DNA of 35,659 nucleotides from Bacteroidales bacterium (GTDB lineage Bacteria; Bacteroidota; Bacteroidia; Bacteroidales; F082): NCBI GenBank assembly GCA_017460915.1, contig JAFUAA010000017.1, positions 1 to 35,659 of the forward strand, read 5' to 3'. Shown piece by piece: positions 15,849 to 23,880 of this stretch (position 1 is its first letter; each line of letters starts with the position of its first letter). The notes under the pieces were generated by a model. It saw only the letters and a program-made list of their open reading frames with translations, ran no database searches and was not told where the DNA came from. The position numbers and the translations under genes were made by a program.

Positions 15849-17909
15849 ATGGAATCAACGAACAAACACTTCAAGCGTTACACGGTAACCACGGCCTTGC
15901 CTTACGCCAACGGCCCCGTTCACATCGGTCACTTAGCCGGCGTCTACATCCCCGCCGACACTTACGTCCGCTATCTGCGAATGTGTGGCGCTGAGGTGCT
16001 GTTTGTCGGTGGTTCCGACGAGCACGGCGTGCCGATTACGATTAAGGCTGAAAAAGAAGGCGTTACGCCTCAAGATATCGTCGACCGTTATCATGCCATC
16101 ATCAAGAAGTCGTTCGAAGAGCTGGGCATCAGCTACGACATCTACTCGCGCACCTCTTCGAAGATGCACCGCGCCACGGCTCAAGAGTTCTTCAAGAAAC
16201 TCTACGACGAAGGAAAGTTCATCGAGAAGGAGACCGAGCAATATTTCGACCCAGAACGACAGAAGTTCCTGAGTGACAGATACATCGTCGGCACTTGCCC
16301 GAAATGCGGTGCCGAGGGCGCTTACGGCGACCAATGCGAGAAATGCGGCAGCTCCCTGAGCCCCGACGAACTCATCAACCCGCACTCGCAGCTCAGCGGC
16401 GCGGCCTTGGTGAAGAAGCCGACCAAGCACTGGTACCTGCCCCTCGACCAATATGAGGGCTGGCTCCGCGAGTGGATCCTCGAAGGCCACAAGGAATGGA
16501 AATCCAACGTCTACGGCCAAGTGAAGAGTTGGCTCGACGGTGGTCTGCAACCCCGCGCCGTCACCCGCGACCTCGACTGGGGCGTGCCCGTCCCGATTGA
16601 CGGTGCCGACGGCAAGGTGCTCTATGTCTGGTTCGATGCGCCTATTGGCTACATCAGCAACACCAAGGAGATTTGCGAACAGCGCGGCGAGGATTGGGAA
16701 AAGTGGTGGAAAGACCCCGAGACCAAGCTGGTGCACTTCATCGGCAAGGACAACATCGTCTTCCACTGCATCATCTTCCCCTGCATGTTGAAGGCCTACG
16801 GCGGCTACATCGTCCCCGAAAACGTGCCCGCCAACGAGTTCCTTAACCTTGAGAACGACAAGATTTCGACTTCACGCAACTGGGCCATCTGGCTCCACGA
16901 ATATTTGCAGGAATTCCCTGGAAAACAAGACGTTCTGCGTTATGTGCTGACCGCCAACGCACCCGAGACCAAGGACAACAACTTCACTTGGAAGGACTAT
17001 CAAGACCGCAATAACAACGAGTTGCTGGCCATTTTCGGCAATTTCGTCAACCGCACTTTGGTGCTGACTCACAAGTATTACAAAGGTGCCGTGCCCGCTT
17101 TGGAAAACCTGACCGAAGCCGACCAAAACGCCATCGCCGAGATGAACGCCTACCCGAAGAGAATCGGTGGCCTCATCGAGAACTACAAGTTCCGCGAAGC
17201 CCTTTCCGAACTGATGAATCTGGCTCGCCTCGGCAACAAGTATCTCACCGACAATGAGCCTTGGAAGCAAATCAAGACCGACCCCGAGCGCGTGAAGACC
17301 GTGTTGTCGGTGAGTTTGCAGATTGTGGCGCATTTGGCCATCCTCAGCGAGCCATTCCTGCCCTTCAGCGCGAAGAAACTCCAACAGATGATTGGCCTCG
17401 AAGTGAAGGGTTGGAACGATGCCGAAAACACCGTTTTGCTGCCCGAAGGCCATATCATCAACCAACCTGAACTGCTGTTCGAGAAGGTGGAAGACAGCGT
17501 GGTGGAAGCCCAGTTGAAGCGTTTGGAGGGAATCAAGAAAGCCAACGAACTCAACGCTTGGAAGCCCGCCGAGGTGAAACAGACCGTGAGTTTCGACGAC
17601 TACATGAAGGTGGACATCCGCGTGGGTACCGTCTTGGAATGCCAAAAGGTGCCGAAGGCCGACAAGTTGCTCCAGTTTCTCATCGACGACGGCGTGAAAC
17701 AGCGCACCATCGTGAGTGGCATTGCCAAGTATTACACTGAGCCTGAGAAGCTGGTGGGCAAGCAGGTCTGCTTCATTGCCAACTTCGAGCCGCGCAAGCT
17801 GAAGGGTGTGGTCAGCGAAGGCATGATCCTCTCTGCCGAGGACAAAGACGGTCGCCTCGTGCTGCTCACCCCGAGCGATTTGGTAGCCCCTGGCTGCAGC
17901 GTAGGATGA
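15849..17909 (+). CDS. metG: Methionyl-tRNA synthetase
   Basis: 686 residues. The class I signature HIGH is in [20 protein letters not shown]. The KMSKS-type loop reads KISTS (about residues 338-342), the variant seen in Bacteroidota enzymes. A zinc knuckle [18 protein letters not shown] lies in the connective peptide. The catalytic Rossmann domain spans about residues 10-400, the anticodon-binding helical domain follows, and from about residue 580 there is a C-terminal tRNA-binding (EMAP/Trbp111-like) domain ([20 protein letters not shown] ... [18 protein letters not shown]). The enzyme charges initiator and elongator tRNA-Met in the cytoplasm. It is convergent with polA. Confidence 0.98.
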   Translation: MESTNKHFKRYTVTTALPYANGPVHIGHLAGVYIPADTYVRYLRMCGAEVLFVGGSDEHGVPITIKAEKEGVTPQDIVDRYHAIIKKSFEELGISYDIYSRTSSKMHRATAQEFFKKLYDEGKFIEKETEQYFDPERQKFLSDRYIVGTCPKCGAEGAYGDQCEKCGSSLSPDELINPHSQLSGAALVKKPTKHWYLPLDQYEGWLREWILEGHKEWKSNVYGQVKSWLDGGLQPRAVTRDLDWGVPVPIDGADGKVLYVWFDAPIGYISNTKEICEQRGEDWEKWWKDPETKLVHFIGKDNIVFHCIIFPCMLKAYGGYIVPENVPANEFLNLENDKISTSRNWAIWLHEYLQEFPGKQDVLRYVLTANAPETKDNNFTWKDYQDRNNNELLAIFGNFVNRTLVLTHKYYKGAVPALENLTEADQNAIAEMNAYPKRIGGLIENYKFREALSELMNLARLGNKYLTDNEPWKQIKTDPERVKTVLSVSLQIVAHLAILSEPFLPFSAKKLQQMIGLEVKGWNDAENTVLLPEGHIINQPELLFEKVEDSVVEAQLKRLEGIKKANELNAWKPAEVKQTVSFDDYMKVDIRVGTVLECQKVPKADKLLQFLIDDGVKQRTIVSGIAKYYTEPEKLVGKQVCFIANFEPRKLKGVVSEGMILSAEDKDGRLVLLTPSDLVAPGCSVG

Positions 17910-17916
17910 TTTACTG

Positions 17917-17954
17917 TCACCCCTGCGGGGTTCCGTTAAACCCCGCAGGGGTGA
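17917..17954. repeat. Perfect 16-bp hairpin in the metG-polA intergenic region
   Basis: TCACCCCTGCGGGGTT (17917-17932), loop CCGTTA, AACCCCGCAGGGGTGA (17939-17954). No T-run follows on either strand, so it is not a textbook terminator; it could still end or protect the convergent metG and polA transcripts. Confidence 0.8.
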
Positions 17955-17964
17955 TAGCTTTCGA

Positions 17965-17987
17965 GGCAGGCGGTGTAAACCCCTGCC
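17965..17987. repeat. Small hairpin between metG and polA
   Basis: GGCAGG (17965-17970) pairs with CCTGCC (17982-17987). An A-run follows on the plus strand, but no T-run on the proper side for either gene. A transcript-end role is possible. Confidence 0.4.
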
Positions 17988-17995
17988 GAAAAAAA

Positions 17996-20863
17996 TTAGT
18001 GCGCCTCCAGCCAATTCGCCCCCGTGTTCATCTCTACGACCACTGGCACCGACAGCGGCAAGGCGTTCACCATCTTGTCGTTGACGATGGTTTTCAGCGT
18101 ATCGAGTTCGTCCAAATGGGCGTCGAAAACCAATTCGTCGTGCACTTGCAGAATCATCTTCGATTGCATCTTCAGTCGCTGCATCTCTTGGTGGATGTCA
18201 ATCATCGCGATTTTGATCATGTCGGCGGAGCTGCCTTGGATGGGCGCGTTGATGGCGTTGCGCTCAGCGAAGCCGCGCACCACACTATTCGAGCCGTTGA
18301 TGTCGCGGAGGTAGCGGCGACGGCCTAGGATGGTCTCAGCATAGCCGCGCTCCTTGGCTAAAGCGATACTGCGGTTCATGTATTCTTTGATGCCTGCATA
18401 TTCCTCGAAGTATTTCTTGATGATTTCCGCCGCCTCGCTGCGCGAGAGCTCCATGCGTTCGGCCAAGCCGAAAGCCGACATGCCGTAGATGATGCCGAAG
18501 TTGACGGCCTTGGCGCGACTGCGTTGCTCCTTGGTGACCTCGTTCATCGGCACATGGAACACCTTGGCGGCCGTGGCCGCGTGGATGTCGTGACCGAGGT
18601 TGAAGTCGGCGACCATGGCCGGGTCTTGACTCAAATGGGCGATGATGCGCAACTCGATTTGGCTGTAGTCGGCGGCAAGCAAAGTATATTGCGCGCTGCG
18701 TGGCACGAAGGCACGACGGATTTCGCGGCCTTTCTCGGTGCGAACGGGGATATTCTGCAAATTGGGATTGTTGGAACTCAGGCGTCCCGTGGCGGTGACC
18801 GCTTGATTATAAGAGGTGTGAATCAGCCCGTCTTTCGGGTTGACCAGCGCTGGTAGCGCATCCAAATAGGTCGATTTCAGTTTGGTGAACGAGCGGTAAT
18901 CCAAAATCTGGTTGATGATAGGGTGTTTGTGGGCCAGTTTTTGCAGCACTTCCTCGCCCGTGGCATATTGTCCCGTCTTGGTTTTCTTGGCTTTCTCGTC
19001 GATTTTCAGTCGCTCGAAAAGGATTTCTCCCAACTGTTTCGGCGAGGCGATGTTGAACGGCGTGCCCGAAAGCTCGTAGATTTTTTCCTCGATTTTGTGG
19101 ATTTCGTCGCCAAATTCCTCGCTGATTTGCTGCAAGTTACGGCTGTCGATCTTCACGCCGTTGGCCTCCATGCGTGCCAACACGGGCACCAATGGCATCT
19201 CGATGTCGTAAAACAGCTGCTCCACCCCGTTTTCCTTCAGCAGCGGCATCAGTTTCTCATAGAGTTGCAGCGTGATGTCGGCATCTTCGGCGGCATATTC
19301 CTTGACGGTCTCCATGGGCACTTCGCGCATCGACTTCTGCTGGCGGCCTTTGCCAATCAGGTCCTCGATCGGGATGGTGAGGTAGTTGAGATAAACTTCG
19401 GCGAGGTAATCCATGTTGTGGCGTTGCTCGGGTTCGAGTAGGTAATGCGCCAGCATCGTGTCGAACATCGGGCCTTTCACCTCAATGCCGTATTGTGCCA
19501 GCATCGAGATGTCGAATTTCAGGTTTTGCCCGATTTTCATAATGCTCTCATCTTCAAACAAAGGCCGTAGCAATTCCAGTTTCTTTTGGCATGCCTCGCG
19601 GTCGGCGGGCATAGGCAGATACCAAGCCTCGTGCGCCTTGATGGCGAACGAAACACCCACCAACTCAGCGGAATACACATCAATGTTGGTTGTTTCGGTG
19701 TCGAAGACGAATTGTTTTTGCTTTGACAAAAGTTCCACCAAAGCTTTGATATCTTCTTCGGTTTCAACGAGTTTGTAATCGTGGGTGACGGTTTGGGCAG
19801 AGGCTTTGTCGCTGAAATCCAAAAGGCCGCCTTCGTTGCCGTCTTGATGGAAGAGGTCGAAGCTGCCCGATGATGAGAACAGATCGGGAGTTTGCTCTCC
19901 GGCAGTCTCTCTGGATGGCTTCGTTCCTCGCAATGACAGAGAAGCCTGCTCGGGAGTGGCAGTCAGGGGATGGGTTTTCTTATAATCTTCCAAAAACCGC
20001 TTGGCGAAGGTCTTGAACTCCAATTCCTCGAACAGTGCCATCAGCGCGGGCAGGTCGGGCTCCTTGGCGCGCAGTTCCTCTTCGTTGAACTCGACGGGCA
20101 CCTCCAAGTTGATGGTGGCCAGCATCTTCGACATCAACCCTTGCTCGGCAAAGTTGACGACATTTTCCTTTTGTTTGCCTTTCAGTTCGTCGGAGTGGGC
20201 GATAAGGTTCTCCACGCTGCCGTATTTCTGCACCAAGGCGGCGGCGGTCTTCTCACCAATGCCTGGAATGCCAGGGATGTTGTCGGCGGCATCGCCCCAA
20301 AGTCCCAGAATGTCAATGAGTTGTTTGGGCTCTTGTATGCCGTAGCGTTGGCAGACTTCCTTGGGACCCCAAATCTGTGCTGGCTCTCCGAACTTGGCGG
20401 GTTTGTAGAGCAAAACGCGGTCGGTGACCAATTGCCCAAAGTCCTTGTCGGGAGTCATCATATAGGTGATAAGGCCTTGATGCTCAGCTTTTTTCGACAA
20501 TGTACCAATCACGTCATCGGCCTCGTAGCCTTCCACGCCATAAATCGGGATGTTGAAAGCCTCGATAAGCCTTATTATATAAGGTATTGTGTCGCGCAGG
20601 TCGTCGGGCATCTTTTCGCGGTTGGCCTTGTACTCGCCGTATTCGGCCTGGCGCTGGTCGGTGCCGGCCACGTCGAAGGCCACGCCGATGTGGGTGGGCT
20701 TTTCGTTTTTCAGAATCTCGTAAAGCGAGTTCAGGAAGCCCATCACCGCCGAGGTGTTGACACCTTTCGAGTTTATTCTCGGATTCTTGTTCAAGGCGAA
20801 GAAAGCCCTGTAAATCAATGCGTAAGCATCCAAAAGGAAGAGTTTTTTCTCGGTGTTTTCCAT
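17996..20863 (-). CDS. polA: DNA polymerase I
   Basis: 955 residues from ATG 20863 (MENTEKKLFLLDAYALIYRA); a start at 20884 would overlap the promoter. All three domains are present. The 5'-3' exonuclease (about 1-290) shows YEADDVIGTL, TPDKDFGQLV and GDAADNIPGIPGIGEKTA. The 3'-5' exonuclease (about 360-550) shows FDTETTNIDV, GQNLKFDISM and YAAEDADITLQLY, with its acidic metal ligands intact. The polymerase shows motif A AADYSQIELRI, motif B RAKAVNFGIIYG and motif C LQVHDELVFDA. The enzyme fills gaps, removes primers and repairs DNA. In the linker between the two exonuclease domains (about residues 308-325, 19906-19942) the coding sequence contains a dispersed repeat, giving SLRGTKPSRETAGEQT; the frame and the catalytic residues are untouched. 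Confidence 0.98.
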   Translation of the reverse strand: MENTEKKLFLLDAYALIYRAFFALNKNPRINSKGVNTSAVMGFLNSLYEILKNEKPTHIGVAFDVAGTDQRQAEYGEYKANREKMPDDLRDTIPYIIRLIEAFNIPIYGVEGYEADDVIGTLSKKAEHQGLITYMMTPDKDFGQLVTDRVLLYKPAKFGEPAQIWGPKEVCQRYGIQEPKQLIDILGLWGDAADNIPGIPGIGEKTAAALVQKYGSVENLIAHSDELKGKQKENVVNFAEQGLMSKMLATINLEVPVEFNEEELRAKEPDLPALMALFEELEFKTFAKRFLEDYKKTHPLTATPEQASLSLRGTKPSRETAGEQTPDLFSSSGSFDLFHQDGNEGGLLDFSDKASAQTVTHDYKLVETEEDIKALVELLSKQKQFVFDTETTNIDVYSAELVGVSFAIKAHEAWYLPMPADREACQKKLELLRPLFEDESIMKIGQNLKFDISMLAQYGIEVKGPMFDTMLAHYLLEPEQRHNMDYLAEVYLNYLTIPIEDLIGKGRQQKSMREVPMETVKEYAAEDADITLQLYEKLMPLLKENGVEQLFYDIEMPLVPVLARMEANGVKIDSRNLQQISEEFGDEIHKIEEKIYELSGTPFNIASPKQLGEILFERLKIDEKAKKTKTGQYATGEEVLQKLAHKHPIINQILDYRSFTKLKSTYLDALPALVNPKDGLIHTSYNQAVTATGRLSSNNPNLQNIPVRTEKGREIRRAFVPRSAQYTLLAADYSQIELRIIAHLSQDPAMVADFNLGHDIHAATAAKVFHVPMNEVTKEQRSRAKAVNFGIIYGMSAFGLAERMELSRSEAAEIIKKYFEEYAGIKEYMNRSIALAKERGYAETILGRRRYLRDINGSNSVVRGFAERNAINAPIQGSSADMIKIAMIDIHQEMQRLKMQSKMILQVHDELVFDAHLDELDTLKTIVNDKMVNALPLSVPVVVEMNTGANWLEAH
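19906..19942 (-). repeat. CATTGCGAGGAACGAAGC repeat inside the polA linker
   Basis: The minus strand carries GTCATTGCGAGGAACGAAGC followed by CATCCAGAGAGA. The core CATTGCGAGGAACGAAGC is identical to that at 25358-25375 inside the GT39 gene. Terminal CTCTG/CAGAG inverted arms flank it. It is translated as part of the linker peptide. Confidence 0.75.
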
Positions 20864-20881
20864 TGCAGTCGGTTTTGAGGG

Positions 20882-20913
20882 CAAAAATAAGGGTTTTTGA
20901 TGAAAAATACCAA
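20882..20913 (-). promoter_or_regulatory. polA promoter
   Basis: Minus-strand TTG (20911-20913), 21 bases, TATTTTTG (20882-20889), with the ATG at 20863 only about 18 bases downstream. The TSS to start distance is short, as for the MATE gene. Confidence 0.5.
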
Positions 20914-20939
20914 AAAACGGTTGTTATCAAAAAAAGTTG

Positions 20940-20947
20940 TACCTTTG
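20940..20947 (+). promoter_or_regulatory. Possible -7 element upstream of acpP (distal)
   Basis: TACCTTTG on the plus strand, 149 bases before acpP, with a TTG 16 bases upstream of it (shorter than usual). It could be a second, distal promoter of the fatty-acid operon. The intervening 20948-21056 shows no gene. Confidence 0.35.
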
Positions 20948-21056
20948 CCGTCGAAAACGAGTAATTATCGGTCGCAAGTACCGACTTTGGTTTTTCGAAG
21001 GCAATTGATTGTCAATGGTTTGATAAAAATTTTGCTTTTTGAAAAGAAAATAGTCC

Positions 21057-21064
21057 TATCTTTG
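21057..21064 (+). promoter_or_regulatory. acpP promoter -7 element
   Basis: TATCTTTG followed by CGG, 31 bases before the acpP ATG. TTTTG-type -33 candidates lie 15 and 22 bases upstream, so the exact -33 is unclear. Confidence 0.5.
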
Positions 21065-21095
21065 CGGCTCATTTATCAACTAAAAAAAGAAAATT

Positions 21096-21341
21096 ATGTC
21101 AGAAATTTTGAATGAAATTGTTCCGATCATTGCTGAAAAACTCGGCGTTGATCCTTCGGAAGTCACCATGGAAGCCAGCTTCACCAACGACTTGGGTGCC
21201 GATTCATTGGACACCGTCGAACTGATGATGGAATTTGAAAAGAGCTTCAACCTCTCCATTCCCGACGACCAACAAGAAAGCATCCAAACTGTGGGTGACG
21301 TTGTCAGACTCATCGAAAAGATGCGTGCTGAAAACAATTGA
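21096..21341 (+). CDS. acpP: Acyl carrier protein
   Basis: 81 residues, acidic, four-helix ACP. The phosphopantetheine attachment serine is in [19 protein letters not shown]. The 4'-phosphopantetheinylated protein carries the growing acyl chain in type II fatty-acid synthesis. It heads the fatty-acid/RNase III operon: fabF begins 31 bases downstream. Confidence 0.97.
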   Translation: MSEILNEIVPIIAEKLGVDPSEVTMEASFTNDLGADSLDTVELMMEFEKSFNLSIPDDQQESIQTVGDVVRLIEKMRAENN

Positions 21342-21372
21342 TTTTCAATCGGTTTAAAGAATAAAGTTATTC

Positions 21373-22626
21373 ATGGAATCGAAACGCGTAGTCGTCACGG
21401 GCCTTGGTGCCATCACCCCCATCGGAAACACCGTCAAGGACTTCTGGGAAGGCTTGGTGAAAGGGAAAAACGGAGCTGGTGAGATTACCCGTTTCGATTC
21501 TACTTTGTTCAAGACCCATTTCGCCTGCGAGGTGAAAGGGTATGACCCCGACGACTTTTTCGACAAGAAAACGGTCCGCAAGTACGACCTTTTCGCGCAG
21601 TTCGATCTCATCGCTGCCGACGAAGCCATTGCCGACTCGGGCCTCAGCCCCGAGAACACCGATTGTGACGAAGTTGGGGTGATGATTACCTCGGGCATCG
21701 GTGGCGTCAACCATTTCTACAGCGAGATGATGGAATATGCCGACACCGACCGCGTGCCGCGTTTCAGTCCATTCCTTATCACGAAGATGATTGTCAACAT
21801 GCCAGCGGGTGTGGTGTCCATCAAATATGGTTTTCGTGGCCCTAACTATGCTACCGTGTCAGCTTGTGCCTCATCGGCACACGCCATCATTGATGCGTTC
21901 GACAACATCCGTTACGGTAGGTGTCAGGCAGTTGTGGCTGGCGGTGCCGGAGCGGCCATCACAGTGCCAGGCATTGGCGGCTTCAACTCGATGAAAGCTT
22001 TGTCGACACGCAACGACGATCCGCTGACCGCCTCGCGTCCTTTCGACCTCAACCGCGACGGTTTCGTCATGGGCGAAGGTGCGGGGTGTTTGGTGTTTGA
22101 GGAATATGAACATGCCGTGGCCCGTGGGGCAAAGATCTATGCCGAAGTAGTGGGTGGTGGCACCTCTGCCGATGCCTACCACATCACGGCGCCACATCCC
22201 GAAGGCAAAGGCGCCATTTTGAGTATGCAACGCGCCCTGAAAGACGCAGGCCTACAGCCCGAAGCCGTCGACCATATCAACACGCACGGCACTTCGACAC
22301 CAGCGGGCGACTTGGCCGAGCCTATCGCCATCAAAGAGGTGTTTGGCGAACATGCCTACAACATTAGCATCAACTCCACCAAGTCGATGACAGGTCACCT
22401 CCTCGGTGGGGCAGGAGCCATAGAGGCCATTGCCAGCGTGCTGGCACTCAAGAACGGCATCGTTCCGCCCACCATCAACCATTTCGACGACGACCCGCAA
22501 ATCGACAGCCGCCTCGATTTCACATTCAACAAGGCTCGCCAGCGCGACATCCATTACGCACTCTCCAACTCTTTCGGTTTCGGCGGACAAAACGCCACTT
22601 TGATTTTCAAAAAGTTCAAATCATAA
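21373..22626 (+). CDS. fabF: 3-oxoacyl-ACP synthase II
   Basis: 417 residues. Condensing-enzyme triad: Cys in TVSACASSAHAIIDAF, His in HINTHGTSTPAGDLAE, His in KSMTGHLLGGAGAIEA. The N-terminal VVVTGLGAITPIGNTVKDFW and C-terminal SNSFGFGGQNATLIFKKF are standard for FabF. It elongates acyl-ACP with malonyl-ACP, notably the palmitoleate-to-vaccenate step. Only one base separates it from rnc, so translation is probably coupled. Confidence 0.98.
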   Translation: MESKRVVVTGLGAITPIGNTVKDFWEGLVKGKNGAGEITRFDSTLFKTHFACEVKGYDPDDFFDKKTVRKYDLFAQFDLIAADEAIADSGLSPENTDCDEVGVMITSGIGGVNHFYSEMMEYADTDRVPRFSPFLITKMIVNMPAGVVSIKYGFRGPNYATVSACASSAHAIIDAFDNIRYGRCQAVVAGGAGAAITVPGIGGFNSMKALSTRNDDPLTASRPFDLNRDGFVMGEGAGCLVFEEYEHAVARGAKIYAEVVGGGTSADAYHITAPHPEGKGAILSMQRALKDAGLQPEAVDHINTHGTSTPAGDLAEPIAIKEVFGEHAYNISINSTKSMTGHLLGGAGAIEAIASVLALKNGIVPPTINHFDDDPQIDSRLDFTFNKARQRDIHYALSNSFGFGGQNATLIFKKFKS

Positions 22627-22627
22627 G

Positions 22628-23359
22628 ATGGCCATTTTTCCGCTTTCTCGCCCCAGAGACCCTCAAGACAAGAAACTTTACGATTATATTCACAACATCT
22701 TCGGTTTCTATCCGAGAAATATCGCCCTTTATCGTGTGGCGTTCACGCACAAATCGATGTTGGGCGAGACGATTGGCCGCTACCACGTTAGCAACGAACG
22801 CATGGAATACCTCGGCGACGCCGTACTTAGCCTCGCCGTGGCCGACTATCTCTTCCACACCTATCCCACTCAGGCCGAAGGCTTCCTCACGGAGAAACGT
22901 TCGCGCCTCGTCAGCCGTGTTTCGCTCAACAAGCTGTCGCAAAAGTTGGGCTTTGACGCCTATATCCGACATGCCCCCGACATGAGCAGCAACGCCCGTT
23001 CGGTGGGCGGCAATGCCTTCGAGGCCTTGATGGGCGCCATCTACCTCGACCGAGGCTTTGAGTTTGCCGAACACATCATCATTGAACGTATCATCAAGGT
23101 CCACGTCGACATGGACGAGATGGTGCATACCGATGTCAATTTCAAGAGCAAACTGATCGAATGGTCGCAGAAACGCAGGAAAAAACTCGAGTTCCGCCTC
23201 CTTGACGAAAAAGGAGAGGCTCACCGAAAGGAATACCACGTTCAGGTTTTCATCGAAGAGCAACCCTATGCCGAAGCCGTCGACCGCTCCATTCGTGGCG
23301 CCGAGCAGCTGGCCGCCGAGAAAACCTATCACACATTGACGGAAACGGAGGACCAATGA
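22628..23359 (+). CDS. rnc: Ribonuclease III
   Basis: 243 residues. The endonuclease signature is NERMEYLGDAVLSLAVADYL, with further catalytic-domain motif GNAFEALMGAIYLDRGF; the expected acidic metal ligands are visible in both. The C-terminal part (about residues 165-240, VNFKSKLIEWSQKRRKKLEF ... AEQLAAEKTYHTL) is the double-stranded-RNA-binding domain. The enzyme cuts rRNA precursors and structured RNA. The gene follows fabF by one base; its stop overlaps the start of the next gene as ATGA. Confidence 0.96.
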   Translation: MAIFPLSRPRDPQDKKLYDYIHNIFGFYPRNIALYRVAFTHKSMLGETIGRYHVSNERMEYLGDAVLSLAVADYLFHTYPTQAEGFLTEKRSRLVSRVSLNKLSQKLGFDAYIRHAPDMSSNARSVGGNAFEALMGAIYLDRGFEFAEHIIIERIIKVHVDMDEMVHTDVNFKSKLIEWSQKRRKKLEFRLLDEKGEAHRKEYHVQVFIEEQPYAEAVDRSIRGAEQLAAEKTYHTLTETEDQ

Positions 23360-23880
23360 TGGCCAGAGACAAGAAAATACAGATTGCCTCTTTTGATGAT
23401 ACAACCGTTGTTGGCATCAATTCTGGTTTGGTCGACTACAAGTTGGCATGGAACCTCAACAACACGCTCTCTTTGGATTTGGTTCGTTACGACGACCTTG
23501 TTTTCGAAGGCGCACCTTATTCCTTCTTCTATTACACTGTGGGCGAGAATTACAATGTCTATAATCTTGTTTCGCTTGCCTACAAGGATAGGGTGCTGTT
23601 CTCCTTCAAGCCGCGATTGGACTATCTTTTCCTCATACAAGGTCACCTTTCTGCCGAACGGCAAATCGACATCATGGGGCAATTGCGCTCCATTGACGGT
23701 ATTGGGCATGCTTTTGTGCTTGAAAAAGACAAAGGTCTCAGGCAGGTGCTGGAAACCATCGCCGATTGCGAGCAACAGATGATTATTAGGAAGAAGAGGC
23801 AAAACAACATCAACGAGGTGCGCAAGCAGCTCAAGGAACAACAGGCACAATTCGAGGCCCTTAGGGCTGCTCAATCATAA
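23356..23880 (+). CDS. IPExxxVDY family protein
   Basis: 174 residues (starting at ATG 23356 or 23359). The opening DYKLAWNLNNTLSLDLVRYD and SFFYYTVGENYNVYNLVSLA match the small Bacteroidota IPExxxVDY family, and the gene is located next to rnc as in relatives. The last 35 residues are a charged coiled helix (IRKKRQNNINEVRKQLKEQQ), longer than I would expect for the core family. No catalytic motif and no signal peptide; the function is unknown. The 3' end overlaps the convergent GT39 gene by 20 bases. Confidence 0.85.
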   Translation: MMARDKKIQIASFDDTTVVGINSGLVDYKLAWNLNNTLSLDLVRYDDLVFEGAPYSFFYYTVGENYNVYNLVSLAYKDRVLFSFKPRLDYLFLIQGHLSAERQIDIMGQLRSIDGIGHAFVLEKDKGLRQVLETIADCEQQMIIRKKRQNNINEVRKQLKEQQAQFEALRAAQS

